Shown: one piece after another, positions 10,880-22,949 of the stretch
How the letters are laid out: the number at the start of each line of letters is the position of its first letter
Numbering within the stretch: the first letter of the stretch is position 1
Source: Talpa occidentalis
Lineage: Eukaryota; Chordata; Mammalia; Eulipotyphla; Talpidae
Assembly (NCBI RefSeq): GCF_014898055.3
Contig: NW_023605194.1
Coordinates: 98,587,258-98,651,257 of the forward strand
DNA: 64,000 nt
Direction of reading: 5' to 3'
Position numbers and translations under genes: made by a program
Notes under the pieces: model-generated
Databases searched by the model: none
Told to the model about the DNA's origin: nothing
What the model saw: the letters and a program-made list of their open reading frames with translations, nothing else

Positions 10880-13800
10880 CTTTTAACTTTGAGGTATTTT
10901 TAGTTAAATAAATAAATTAATATAGATTTGTTTGAACTTTCTATTTTAAACATCATTTTAACTTGTGACATTCTTGACCATTAAATGAATTTATCATAAA
11001 AATTGTAAAGTAGGTTGCTACATATATTTTTCATTGAACGTTTGCTGACAACACATTTTGCCTTCATCATTTATTTCTCACTGGGATCTTGGCCCCTCCT
11101 ACCTCCAATTTTTTATCCCCAGTTCCGCAAGACAGCAACATTCTCTCTATCCCACAGCAGTGGTCCTCTGCAAAAGCAGAGCTCACAGGCAGAATTCTCA
11201 GCCTCTTGCTGTGTATCTAGATTGACAAATGTCACCTCCATCCCAAGGGGAAGGACGCCCTCAAAATTCAGCTTACCTCTTGAATATTTCCTCCATCAAA
11301 ATATTGAGACCTCTAGTTTTGGCTTCTTCGGAAATGATCCAATAGATTTTGACATACTGTCATCCTTATATCTGGCTTTTCTAGTTGTTCTTGGTGGTAA
11401 TGTTGGTCTAATGTGGTTTACACCACCATAACTATCAGCTGAAGTGGGTCATTATTTTTCACTGATTACAAAAACAGATGTACAAGATCATTACTTAATG
11501 ATAAAATTGGAGTTAGGAGTCCCAGCCTACAGACTCCTAAGCAATATAGTTAGCTCAAATCCATTTTATTTTAAAACGTGTTATTAAAAAGAGGCCAGAT
11601 TCTACTAGTTAGTTATATTATGTACAGTTGCTTTTGAAACAGTTTGTTTATTTCCTTTTTGAGATGAAATTTAGCAACAGTGCAAAGTCAGTGATTCAAA
11701 TGGCTAGTAAGTAGGTACAGATTCATGATAAGCAAATATAATGAACTGGCAACATAATCAGATTTTTCTTAGGAATGTTATAATACACATGCAAACACAC
11801 AAATATAAAAAAATTTCTGAATATAAGCATCCCTTGATTTGGGAATCATCCTAATTTACAAAGAAGTATCACATTAGGGAGTGAATAATATGAGAAGTCT
11901 GGAGTTTTTCTCTCACAGATAAGGAAAAGACTGTCCTTTATTTGTCAGACTGTTACACTGAAAAGCAACTGATACAGACTGATGTCCTGTCAAATGCATA
12001 TCATAGTTAACAATAGTTTATATACTTTTTTTCTTATGTTATATGGATGAAACTCTGAGTATATTTCTTCTAGAAGAAATGTACAAAGGGTGACTATTTG
12101 TTTTAGAGAAAATGTCTTTAACAACATACTTCAAGTCTGACCTACTTACTTAATTATACTTAGGTGAACTAGCCTACAATTTTTGTTGAGTCTATCTAGT
12201 GATGGATGAATATTCACAGTGAACTAAAATATATGATGCTATTTTAAGTGATTACATATTTCAGATAGCATATTAGAAGCCACTGGCTTTTTTTTAGGAC
12301 ACAGGCAGGTAAACATTGGAGAATGCCTGGGATGGGCTCCTTTGCATCACTTTCCCTTCTTATGGTGATATGCCTTAGGAAAGTTACTGAACTTTGGTTC
12401 GAGAAATGCATGAGAGGCCGTGGTGTTGCATGCTCATTATTGGGGGCTGATGCTGTGATGAGCAAGGCTTTAATTCTCATCAGGTATATATTGGATTGTC
12501 AGAGAAGTCATGATATGTTTTTCAAGCAAAAATGCATCATGGCTTTTCCAACAACCCAATGTAACACCTGTCTCTCAAGGCCGTACCTTACATCCTTTCG
12601 GCCTCATTCCAGTTCTGGTTGTGACTATAACAAACATTTGAGGCAGGTTGTGACTTAGTTGTGCTGGTGTCTTCTCATCTCATGTTTGTGCTCGGGATCT
12701 TCCCCATTGTGCTCTGTGGCTTTACCTCCTGTCCTGTGTCACCTCTGCCCCTGGAAGTGCAACCTTGCTGTGGGGAAGAGCTAACACCATTTAGAGAACC
12801 CCCAATCAATGGGAGTGGTGGACAGTTCTGAGAGTCTTTCCCCTAGTTTCTCAGACAGTCCGGGTGTGATGAAGCCTCAGTCGCCATGGCGATGACCTAA
12901 CTTCATACACTGTTGCTGATTTCTGTTCTTTTACTATTTCATTTTACCTAGTGCCTCAGTCTTACTCCCTGAGAACATTTTTACTTCAGACTCCACTTCT
13001 GAAAGGAATTTGTGAATTTGGCCCAAGATACATGGCAAATTAGTTTTTCTTCTCTACAGAGAAATGAAAGAAAAGGAATTAGGACATAAACCTAAACCAA
13101 ATCCATTTATAATCACCAAAAATAAAGAAGATAAAACAATGAATTTCTCAAAAATATCTTATTTACAAATTCATCTTCTTTCAAGTCACCAAGCCACCCC
13201 ATTTGAATAATTATTTTATGAACTATGAGATCATCTGTTATTGTAATGATTAATGTCCCTCTCTCCCTTCTTTCTTTTGTTTTGTTTGTTTTTTTTTGAT
13301 ATATATTTATTTATGAAAATCTATGTCCTGTATTCAGTTCGGTTCTGATGATATAATGGATTAAAATGTGGCTTGATTTCTGCCTCTTTGGAACTTTTTA
13401 TTTCTATGAAATTAATCACACAAACAGCTGCACATATGTGTGTGTGAACACACCGAAGGGCAGGAACACACTGGTGAGAACTGAGAGAGTTTGATTTAGC
13501 CAAGGAGGTTGTGGGCAAGCATCCTTGAGGATGTGACACCTGAGCTGACACTGAAAGGATGAAAGAGTTTAAACCTGGTGGAAAGAAAAGGGGAGTGTTT
13601 TCTAACAGAGGGACAAAAAGAATGTGCTGGAAGTCTTCTTGTTGGGCGAAGCTTGGCAATGGCAACTTTGAAGGACTCCTTGACAGCATGAAGGAGGGAG
13701 TGTGATGTGGGTTGAGGAGACTTACCAGATAGGAGGGATTGTTATAAAATGTTTCTAATATTAAACAGTGATGTGTGCATGTATGTATGTGATAGTGTGT

Positions 13801-14120
13801 GGGTGACGGAAGCAGCAAGGAGGGACCTCACAAATAAAAGAGGCAGTTTGTTAGCAAAAAGGAAATATATAAAGGGATCTGGGGGAGAATATTGTATAAG
13901 GTATGCAGACTACCAAAGATTGAGATAGGAAGATTTGAAAAATGTGAGAATTATAAGAACTGACAATTTTAGGTGAGTGAATTTTTAAATAAATGTAATT
14001 GAAAGAAAAGGGAATGAGATATTTGTCTATTTATTGCTCAGTTTTTTCCTAGTTTGTGATACTTTAATAACTACATACAAGACTTTAAAAATTATCTAGT
14101 AACTTTATACTGTCATTGTT
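10880..14120. other. AT-rich sequence with no gene seen
   Basis: Mostly unique-looking, AT-rich DNA. It contains a slightly GC-richer patch (12,580-12,900) that carries the X-box palindrome listed separately. Short frames (for example 11,015-11,431 and the minus frame 13,321-13,818) lack motifs and splice context and are treated as chance. Confidence 0.55.
12880..12893. promoter_or_regulatory. X-box (RFX-type) palindrome
   Basis: GTCGCCATGGCGAT matches the palindromic RFX-family site GTYGCCATGGCRAY. It retains two CpGs in CpG-poor surroundings. TGACCT, a nuclear-receptor half-site, overlaps its right edge. RFX1-4 and RFX7 bind such sites in promoters and enhancers, including ciliary genes. 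Binding here is inference from the motif. Confidence 0.5.
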
Positions 14121-14124
14121 TATG

Positions 14125-14206
14125 GAATATATATATATATTTTATATTGTCATTATATATGGAATATATTATACATATATTTATATATAGAATATATATA
14201 TATTAT
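14125..14206. repeat. TA-rich repeat with a duplicated segment
   Basis: (TA)n runs are interspersed with a repeated TATTGTCAT...TATGGAATATAT phrase, giving an AT-only, self-complementary tract. This is likely replication slippage. Confidence 0.85.
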
Positions 14207-16590
14207 CTTTCTTAAACACCCAAATTCCATAATCCTGTCAACCATTGCATTTTACTATAATTTCAGTTAAATTTGGGGATGTTAGAATTGTAGGTGGACT
14301 TTTCTCTTTTATGGTATTTCAACTAAAATTTTACTTGAGACTGATTTTAATGTAGCATAAAGGAATCTATATAGATGTTACTGAAGCATACTGCATAGCC
14401 ACATTTAATTATTTGGTCCCAAATCAGTTCTTGTACTTAGGTTTCAATAAAATTTTCAAAGATTTAAATTGCCTCTGAACTCACACAAATTTGTATACAG
14501 TTCTGATAATATCTCCCAAATTTGAAATTCAGGTAGCTAGAAGCACATTAGTTTCCATTCAGAGTTATATGCCATTAGATATTTTTTAGCAATTTTGCCT
14601 TAATAGAACCCAGTTATATTCCTGACATTGTGTGAAATGACCCTTTATGATTTAGCATAATATATACAATGACTTGCCAAATGTCTCCCTTTTAATGAGA
14701 TAACTTGGGTTATTTTTATAGGTAACTTTTTATAGGTAACTTTTTTTTTTTTTTATAGAGGCATGTTTTATTTATTTGTTTCTTTGTTTGTTTGTTTGGT
14801 TATACATGCACTGGGTACAGTCAGAAGCGCGGGAGGGTGAGAGAATTCACCAGAGCCAGAGTGGGGAGCAGAGCAGGCAGAAGGACCGAAGTACACTGCT
14901 GAGGGGAGCAGCGGGTGGCAGGAGAGGTCTGCGCACCATGTGGGACCCTCCTCTGGTGGCCGGGGAGCAACCGGGGATCGAACCGGCGTTGCAGAGGCCG
15001 CGGGCGGCTTCACAACCCAGCGCTCAACCGCTGCGCCACCGGGGAGGCCCTATAGGTAACTTTTTAATTCTTATAGATAACTTACAGTTTTTTAGCAAGC
15101 TAGTAAACACCCCTTAAATGGAAATTCTATAGTCCAAAGTCACAGTTGTCATCAATGGAGGTGCTCCCTGGCTTTTACCATAAGTCCAAGAACAACCCCC
15201 ATATTGGGCTAGTACACAGCAAATTTGTTCCTAGCAGCACTCTTACTGTGTGGCTCGGCAATCTTCTTGATTCCCACTTAGCATGTCTAATGAATATTCC
15301 TTAAACAGTGCATGTGCCTGCCTTCTGCTTTACAATTTTAAGTAAGGAAATATTTCCCAGATATATTCAATGTCCATTGCCAAAACATATTCAGGTGAAA
15401 AAGAGCAATCACTTCACATAAAGTCTGTTTAAACATATGAGTTCTACAGACTTTTATCTTAAATCCTCAACCCTAACATTCCTAATTGTAGCTCCTTTAG
15501 GACTTCATCAACAGGTTTAGTTTTTAAAACACTAGACAGGGAAGTGTTCCCTTGCCAGGCATAGTAACCGTTCCCAGAAAGCATCAGATAAAGGAGATAA
15601 AACTTCTTTGTATATTATCTTAAACACCTAAATTCCCTAATTCTATCAACTGTTACATTTTAATATAATTTCAGTCTATTACCCCAAACAGGACTTCACC
15701 AATGGGCTTTGGTACCATAGTTCATGAAACTCTTATATCCAGGAGTCCTGGAAACTTCTTTTTGCACCCCCTGATAATTTTATTCACTCTTGTGAAAGAG
15801 GCTTTGGGTCCTAACCAGGAGACCCTGGCCCTTCTCCTGTTTCTATCTTAATTTATTAGTTTAATCTTTGACCTTAGTGGTTGCTGGTCAGGTTTCTCGT
15901 TGCAATTTTTCCTTCCAACTTTTAAAATTTTTCCAAAGAGGAGTAAATAGAGCAAATTAGTTTGCGGTTCTTTAGTAAATTGCAGGTCCACAACTGTTGT
16001 TTTAATACCATTGATGTTTTATTTTAGTCCCATTTCTTAGTCACCATGTAAAGATTCCCAACCCTTCAGGAATGAGCCCTGTGATTTTTACCCTTGGCTT
16101 CTTTCCATTATTTTGCTAATTAACCTAATGTTTTTAATTTGCATCTGTAACACCAAAATTTATCTTCAGTTTCTCTGTAATAAGCCAAAAGTAAACAAAC
16201 CTATTTGTTGATTAATGTTTCATTATTTTATTTTGTTTGGAACTGATCTAGATTTTCAGTGAATTTTTATCATTTAGCTTAACCTAACAAAAATTCTAAG
16301 CGTTTAATGACAAAAAATAGCCCCAAACAAACCAATGAACGAAAAAAACGGAGAGGGGAAGGTTCACTTCCTGGATTAGAAAATTGTTTTACTATAACCC
16401 TCAGTTCAGTTTTTGACTATAGGATCTCCAGTTTTCGGCCTTGACTTTGTTTCTCATTATCCCCAAATGCTATTAATATTTCACTTCAGACCCCACCACT
16501 ACCCCCGGATTCAACTGGGTAAATTTAAAAGTTGAATGGACTTTTTGAAAGACTTATGAGCTCATCAACAGCCTGTCTAGCTAGCAGAAC
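14195..16590. repeat. Degraded retroelement-like block, interrupted by a young SINE
   Basis: A phrase at 14,210-14,270 (CAAATTCCATAATCCTGTCA followed by ATTTTA and ATAATTTCAGT) recurs at 15,625-15,675. The stretch 16,100-16,400 shares blocks with the old repeat copies near 5.1 and 8.5 kb. The right part reads as decayed internal sequence of an ancient LTR element, but no coding frame survives. The young SINE at 14,746-15,050 inserted later. The family assignment (MaLR/ERVL-like) is a guess. Confidence 0.35.
14746..15050 (-). mobile_element. tRNA-derived SINE, young subfamily (A)
   Basis: Read on the minus strand it has GGGCCTCCCCGGTGGCGCAG (A box), GGTTCGATCCCCGG (B box), the GTACTTCGGTCC body and a tail of AAACAAACAAA, AAATAAA and ACATGCCTCTATAAAA. 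It is flanked by a perfect 15-bp TSD, TATAGGTAACTTTTT, at 14731-14745 and 15051-15065. The left TSD directly follows another near-copy of the same sequence (14717-14730). High CpG retention indicates a young insertion. Confidence 0.93.
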
Positions 16591-16599
16591 AGTATACTC

Positions 16600-17175
16600 T
16601 GAGGAGTTGTACAAAATGAAAAGTTTTTATTGACCGAAAGAGGATGGGATAAGTAGGACATTTACTGCTATTTCAGGCAAGACTACTTTACCTTAGGGGA
16701 TGGCAGAGGAATCTGATGCAGATGACTTACTATTGTTGACTGGGACTGCCTAAGATTACTTTCTGGGAAGGGGTTGAAACTGCAGGAAAGGTACTTATTA
16801 AATCTTGAGTTTGGCAAAGGTAACTGGACCCCTTTTTAGGTCTGTCCTTTCTTTTTCTTTTTCTTTTTCTTTTTTAAACAGCATTAAAGGCAAAGTCCTG
16901 TCTTAGTAAGTTGTTGTTTTATTTACTTGTTTAAAAAGAAAACCTCGGGACGGCATGGCAAAGGTTATGTGTGATTATGCTATAATAAATTCATATTGTG
17001 AAGGATTCTTGTAAATACATTCAACTTCTATCAAGCATAACATCTGCAGCTAGAGTGAAATACTGGCACAACTCAGTTGCATGAACGTCAATAAAAATGA
17101 TAGAATGACCACAAAGGAAGAGCTCATGAGGAGAGAGAGAGACTGACTGTCTTCCTAGATAAGTAGCAATTGCAG
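16600..17175. other. Unassigned sequence, no gene seen
   Basis: It contains a (CTTTTT)n-like pyrimidine run near 16,850. No coding or RNA feature is seen. The 16,600-16,800 portion could be the edge of the degraded block to its left. Confidence 0.4.
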
Positions 17176-17191
17176 TAAATACTGCATATAT

Positions 17192-17386
17192 ATTTTTTAT
17201 TGTTTTATTTTATTATTTTTTTATTTTTTACATCATTGTTCATTTTTAGACAATGTTTGCTTCCCCCCACCCCCTCAGGTGTAGCCCCATGGAGTTTCCT
17301 TCCCCAGTGCACCCATGCACCATCACCTCAGTCCCCTGTGCTCCTCCCTCCCTCCCTCTCATCCCTCTCCCGCCTCCTCCCCTGCA
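17192..17386 (-). mobile_element. 5'-truncated LINE-1 3' end (195 bp)
   Basis: Flanked by a perfect 15-bp TSD, AAATACTGCATATAT, at 17177-17191 and 17387-17401. Read on the minus strand it is a G/A-rich 3'-UTR-like sequence (GGGAGGGAGGGAGG), then CTACACCTGAGGGGGTGGGG, GCAAACATTGT and a poly(A) tail. The same 3' end occurs near 51,330 (minus) and 53,480 (plus), so it belongs to a dispersed family. Heavy 5' truncation and a TSD are the hallmarks of L1 target-primed insertion. Confidence 0.75.
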
Positions 17387-17401
17387 AAATACTGCATATA
17401 T

Positions 17402-18152
17402 TTTGTAGTGTCCCATTTAAAGGAATACAAATTCCCTTATGGATTTATATCAGACTGTTGGGGTACAGGAGGAAATCCCTCACCTCTGAGTTTCTCTTGG
17501 GTTAGATGGATAGGTCTGAGAAATCTACATTTATCCATCTCTCTGGGTGATGAATATATACAATGAATCACAACTTTATTGAACACTGTTAGAATAAAGC
17601 CTTTTCCTGTTTGGGTATGAATGTACACCATAGCCATACTACAAGCATTTTATTTTGTTCTATTTTTTCTTTCAAGCACTTCTCCATCAGACCTTTTTAA
17701 ACTGAAGAAATAGTAGAGACACAAGGATACACAAATACCAAAAATGTTTGCCACAGATTAATCATTAGAGACTAAGAATGTCTTCTTCACTCAATAGGAG
17801 GGCAGATGCCTGAGAAGCCATTCTGTCTCTGCAAGTATCACAAGTAGTCACGTGCTGTGTTGAAAACATTGCAAAAACTGAAATAAAGATAAAACTGGAA
17901 GCCTTTATCTTGCATATAAAGCTGGTGCAGGTAGAACCAGGAGCTCTTTTGTATCACAAAATCTTCATTATGGTGCTCTCGTTAGTGGTTAGTGATTACC
18001 TGAGAATAGTTAATGAGGTGCCCTGGGGCAATAGTTGCTACATTAGGTGCCTAGTAACAGCCTGGCATGCTGATTGCCCAGAATGATCCTGGGGTTGTGC
18101 TTGCATTGGCTACTAAAATCGGAGACTCTGAAGTAATGCCATTTTTCACTTT
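17402..18152. other. Unassigned sequence, no gene seen
   Basis: Unique-looking sequence of mixed composition with only short chance frames. Nothing else is recognised. Confidence 0.5.
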
Positions 18153-18169
18153 AAAAATCTATACATTGG

Positions 18170-18421
18170 GGGCCTCCCCGGTGGTGCAGCGGTTGAGCGC
18201 TGGGTTGCGAGGCTGCCCGCGGCCTCTGCGGCGCCGGTTCGATCCCCGGCTGCTCCCCGGCCACCGGAGGAGGGTCCCACATGGCGCGCAGACCTCTCCT
18301 GCCGCCCGCTGCTCCCCTCAGCAGTGTGCCTCGGTCCTTCTGCCTGCTCTGCTCCCCACTCTGGCTCTGGTGAACTCTCTCACCCTCCCGCGCTTCTGAC
18401 TGTACCCAGTGCATGTATAAA

Positions 18422-18450
<29 letters not shown>
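18170..18450 (+). mobile_element. tRNA-derived SINE, young subfamily (A), long poly(A)
   Basis: GGGGCCTCCCCGGTGGTGCAG start, A box TGGTGCAGCGG at 18182-18192, B box GGTTCGATCCC at 18236-18246, body to CCCAGTGCATGTATAAAC, then a homopolymer of more than 30 A. The TSD AAAAATCTATACATTGG occurs at 18153-18169 and 18451-18467 (its A run merges with the tail). The intact long A-tail, perfect TSD and well-preserved CpGs make it one of the youngest copies here. Confidence 0.95.
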
Positions 18451-18458
<8 letters not shown>

Positions 18459-18469
18459 ATACATTGGTT

Positions 18470-19905
18470 CTCCGATTTTGGTGTGAATCACAATCACCTG
18501 TAGAACTGCTGAAACCCAGATTTCTGAATCCTCCCCCCAAAGTTTCTAACAGTCTAGATGAGAACAACAGTATGTCATTTTCCTAATGACCTGTGTCTCC
18601 CAGAAAGATGGACTTACAGATGGTAGCTAAAGTGTAAGGACACAGGTTATAATACTGTCAAAATTTATTAGAACTTTTTTTTAAAAAAAGTTATTCACTA
18701 AAATTAAAAAAATAATAATCACAGAGAGGCTTTACATACTTCATACCATAGCAGGTGTGTTGAAAGTGCAGCATAAAATACCCTGTTTGTACTGAGTATT
18801 CATCTTAGTATATATACAGTGTGAGCTACGGACTTCCATGATTTATTAAATCTTATCAGGAGTATGGACTTCAGATCAACTTAATGACCATCACACATGT
18901 TTGAAAATGTTTCTGCTAAACAAAGTAAGAAGCAAAGAGCTCTAACTTCATGGGTAGAAGTAGTAACTTGATTCACAGTTCTCCCTTCAAACAGATATGG
19001 TGAAGTTTGTTAGAGTTTTTAAACGCATCTGATACAATACTGAAAACATTGGCAAGTAAGAGAAAGCGAATTCCTCCCAAAACATCATTTCATGAATAGT
19101 GCACTATCTCTCAGAACCACCGCACACCGGCACAATGACACACATCATTGGAGTTAATAGAGTGCTTAAAGGTATGATGCGAATGTCCACATCTTCCCAA
19201 CATTCTGTAACAGCTGGGTGCAAAGGAACAGAAATTGCTTTCCTATTAAATATACCTAGTGCACTAGCAGTGTTTACTCTGAAATCCCCAGAAGAAAATT
19301 AAAATCTTTGCTTTTGTAATTTAAGGTTAGGTTCTCTGGAGTAATGAGAGAAACTCTTTTCTTAAATGGATTGGAATATCAGAATATATTAGCATATCTT
19401 CCTCCAATTATTTTAAAGAAAAATGCCATTGCTATAAAAATACAAGGGAAAAATTACCTTTAGAGATTTCTTTTTATTTCTATGCTGGTGTCAATAGCTA
19501 GAAAAAGCTGATTCCTAAAATAACAGATATTTCTTATTTCATAAACTATACTAACCTTGGCTTAAAGTCAGAAAAAGATTTTATTTGCTTGGGATAAATC
19601 TAATATCTAATTGTAACTTGTTTTATAACAAGATGATGTTATTCACTGACTACCGTCCTTAATTGTATTGAAGGATAGGGCTCCCCAAGAGGTCAGGAGT
19701 CCCCAACATGTGGATTATTTTGAACTGAGGTCAATCAAGAACCTTTTTACTTTTACTAATTCCTTAACTACCTAAAAAGAATGAAAATTGGTTTATTAGG
19801 ATTATTACCAGATGGTTTAATCCAAGTTATTCATCTATATGGCACAAGAAACTAATTACAGAGCATGTGTTTTCATCATGTGAACTTCACTCTCCATCAT
19901 GTCAG
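18470..19905. other. AT-rich sequence, no gene seen
   Basis: Unique-looking AT-rich DNA with short runs of A and T. The frame at 19,099-19,302 is short and featureless. No known repeat is confidently identified. Confidence 0.5.
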
Positions 19906-19921
19906 ATGCTTCCTTTCTCTT

Positions 19922-20175
19922 TTTTTTTTAAGGATTTATTTATTTATTTATACAAGCACTGGGTACAGTCAGGAGTGCGGGTTGGGAGGGTGAGAGAATT
20001 CACCAGAGCCAGAGGGGAGAGCAGAGCAGGCAGACTGACGAAATACACTGCTGAGGGGAGCAGCGGGTGGCAGGAGAGGTCTGCGTGCCATGTGTGCCAT
20101 CGCCCAGAGGCTGGGGATCGAACTGGCGCTGCAGAACTTCGCAGCCCAGCGCTCAACCGCTGCGCCACTGGGGAA
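19922..20175 (-). mobile_element. tRNA-derived SINE, young/intermediate subfamily (A)
   Basis: On the minus strand: CCCAGTGGCGCAGCGGTTGAG (A box) and AGTTCGATCCCCAGC (B box), with a roughly 20-bp shortening between the tRNA part and the body relative to other A copies. The tail is TATAAATAAATAAATCCTT plus poly(A). The TSD TGCYTCCTTTCTCTT occurs at 19907-19921 and 20176-20190 with one mismatch. It is somewhat older than its neighbours at 14.7 and 18.2 kb. Confidence 0.92.
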
Positions 20176-20194
20176 TGCCTCCTTTCTCTTTGAA

Positions 20195-20900
20195 GCATCA
20201 GGATCTTGTCCCTTTCCCTAGTTCAGGGTCTATACTCCTATTTTGCCTCATTATCTTTGGAATCCACTTTCTATGATATGTAATTAATTTGATATTTTCT
20301 ACTTAGTAGCTAAGCTGATGTTAACTTTACTACTTGACCACCCCAAGAATAATTCAGAGGGGTGTAAGGAAATTTTATCTCCTCCCTGACAATATCTGGT
20401 TGAATGATAAACTACTTAATCAGTCTACAATTCCCATCTACCAAGCATAATGCCAGTTTACACTTCCTTTTAACTTTTTTATGTACCGAAAGCAAAAGTC
20501 ATGTTGAAAATGTCATTTATTTTTGTAAATTTAATTTCACATATCCTGTTTGGTAAGTCTCATTTTGAGATTCTTGCTATTTTAGCATATTGTTTTTTTT
20601 TTCTTAAACCAAGCCAAGGTTTCTTTTATTTTCTAATTCTTTTCTCCTATGCAAAGAAAACTCATTTAATGTTACTTTCCAGTGGTTTTCTTTTAGCATT
20701 TATATCCTTCCATCACATTGGCCACCCTGAGGCTTCCTACTTAAGACTTCTATTATTCTAGTCATGCTAGGAGGATCCTAGGGGTACCTGGTGTGCACCT
20801 CAGTCTTTCCCTGCATCTCAGATCCCCCCTGGGTTCACAGATATTCTCTGTATATGTGTATGGTATATTGACAAATAATACACATCAAAAAGAAACTAAT
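20195..20900. other. Unassigned sequence, no gene seen
   Basis: AT-rich, unique-looking. The frame at 20,501-20,761 is leucine/phenylalanine-rich only because of T-rich DNA and has no coding support. Confidence 0.5.
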
Positions 20901-20904
20901 GACA

Positions 20905-21075
20905 TATGTTGGTTCTAATCTTTAATCCTCACAGTTCCATGAAATAGATGCTGTTATCCAATTTATAATGAGGGAATTGAGCTTTATTAACCAAAATCAT
21001 TCAACTGCTAAGTGATAAGAATTGAATTGTAGCTTTGCTGTTTCTGATTCTAAAAGTCAAATAGTTGTTTAAACA
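20905..21075 (-). repeat. MIR SINE relic
   Basis: TTTAATCCTCACAGTTCCATG, ATAGATGCTGTTATCCAATTT, ATGAGGGAATTGAGC and AACTGCTAAGTGATAAGAATTGAA run in the order of the reverse-complement MIR consensus. This is a diverged, ancient copy. Confidence 0.7.
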
Positions 21076-21734
21076 CCATGATATATTGCCATCTGCCTGT
21101 GTGAAATATTTTAAAACCTTTTGAAAAAAGATGGTAATTCTGAAATATTATTAAATATATCTTTCCCTTTTTATCTCAAACACTAAAGAAATATTTTCTC
21201 CTTTCTTGTGGTTTTTTTTTCTTCATATTATATCCTTTTACAGGTAACTACTAAATACTGTTAAAGCCCTCTAAGTATAGTGATTCTGATAATGATAATC
21301 AACTCAATAAATTATAGAGCATTTGAAATCTTATGAAAAGTTTTGCCTTCTAAAATTGCATTAATTCTAGAAACATTCCTATAAAAGGACAGAAAACTAA
21401 TATTGGGCAAACTCTGAAACATAAAAACTATAAAGGGTATACTAGAAAATATATCACCAGAGTTTCCTATATAAAGCTTGGTAGTACTGAATGAGATTGT
21501 TAGTGGGAAAACAATAATTCAAAATGGTAGATTTGATGTTATTAACTTTATGCTTTATTTTAATAATACCATTAGAGATGAAGAAAATGAAAATGCAGAG
21601 GCACTGCACTTTCTTCAGTTTTCTTTCTAGTCAGCAGTTGGACCAGAAAATATTCTTAGAGTTCATAGTGTCTCTAGCATTTTGAGAAGTACAGCTAACT
21701 CTTTCTAGTCACTGCTATAGTTTTTAGAAGTGTT

Positions 21735-22945
21735 AATTTTTTAATTAATTTTTTTGAGGTAACATTGGTTATTATATGTTTCAGATGTACAGAACTATAT
21801 TTCATCAGCTGTATCTTCTACTGTGATCACCACCAAAAATCTATATATAGTTGACCTTCTTTACCCATCTTTTTAAAAATCTGATTTATTGATTTATCTT
21901 TCATTTACATAACTGGATAAATCAGGGATTTACCCTCCACTAAAGCTTCAGGATACCTCCCCTCCCCTGCCCATACTTCCTTTCCCCACATCCCTCTGCT
22001 AGCCACTGTATTTATCACAGTTATTTTAATTATGTGTTGGTAGTTTGTGTTCTTTGGTTATTTTATATTCCACAAATGAGTGACAACATCCGGTAATTGC
22101 CTTTCACTTTCTGACTTAGTTCACTTAGCATAATCACCTCAAGAGCCATCTATTTTGTCCCCCAAAGCACTAGTTCATCTTCTTTTATTTATTTATTTAT
22201 TTATTTATTTGTTTGTTTGTTTGTTTGTTTATACATGCACTGGGTACAGTCAGAAGTGTGGGAGGGTGAGAGAATTCACCAGAGCCAGAGCAGGGAGCAG
22301 AGCAGGCAGAAGGACCGAAGTACACTGCTGAGGGGAGCAGCGGGCGGCAGGCGAGGTCTGCGCACCATGCGGGACCCTCCTCCAGTGGCCGGGGAGCAGC
22401 TGGGTATTGAACCGTTGCTGCAGAGGCCGCAGGCAGCTTCACAACCCAGCGCTCAACCACTGCGCCACCGGGGAGGCCCACTAGTTCATCTTCTTAAATA
22501 GTTGAGTATATCATTGTTTTTTATCCAGTTACCCATTGATGAGTATTTTGATTTGCTGTCTTGGCTATTATCAATAATGCTGCTGTGAACTTAGGGACAC
22601 GTATGTCTTTTCATATTAGTGTTTTCATATTTTTTAGGTAAGTACCTAAGAGTGGTACAGCCAGGTCACCTGCTATTTTCATTTTTAGTTTTTTTGGGGA
22701 ATATTCCATACAGACTATATCTATTTGTATTCCCTCCAACAATGAATGTGTTTTCCAGTTTCTCACACCTGGCAAACAATTGTTGTTTCTAATCGTTTTG
22801 ATGAAGGGCATTCTCGCAGGGGTGAGACGATATGTTATTATGGTATTGATTTGCATTTTTCACATAACAAGTGACATTGAGCATTTTTTTGTTTGTCCAC
22901 GGGCCAACTATATGTCTTCTTTGAAGAAGTATCTTTTAAGGTGAG
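21735..22945 (-). mobile_element. Old LINE-1 3' portion, split by a SINE
   Basis: The minus-strand reading matches the end of L1 ORF2 and 3' UTR. The plus strand shows the typical reverse complement: TTTCAGATGTACAGAACTATA, CACAAATGAGTGACAACATC, TTAGTTCACTTAGCATAAT, CCATTGATGAGTATTTTGATT, GCTGCTGTGAAC, GTGAGACGATATGTTATTATGG and AAGTGACATTGAGCATTTTTTT. It is heavily diverged with no intact frame. The SINE at 22185-22478 inserted into it later. Confidence 0.75.
22185..22478 (-). mobile_element. tRNA-derived SINE, young subfamily (A), inside old L1
   Basis: The minus strand has GGGCCTCCCCGGTGGCGCAG (A box) and GGTTCAATACCCAGC (decayed B box), with a (AAAC)n(AAAT)n tail. It has a perfect 17-bp TSD, CACTAGTTCATCTTCTT, at 22168-22184 and 22479-22495. 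Removing the SINE and one TSD rejoins the host L1 sequence, so the insertion order is certain. Confidence 0.95.
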
Positions 22946-22949
22946 AAGC

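Noticed and set aside
12065..12078. TTCTTCTAGAAGAA palindrome as heat-shock element
   Set aside because: Only two well-formed inverted units are present in AT-rich DNA; functional heat-shock elements usually have three or more.
14780..15050. tRNA gene call from the A and B boxes in SINEs
   Set aside because: The promoter boxes are there, but the sequence cannot form a tRNA cloverleaf, and it continues into the SINE body and tail.
18067..18414. Protein-like similarity among many short frames (e.g. FDPRLLPGH, LLPSAVYFGPSACSAP)
   Set aside because: These are translations of the SINE family in different frames, not a gene family.
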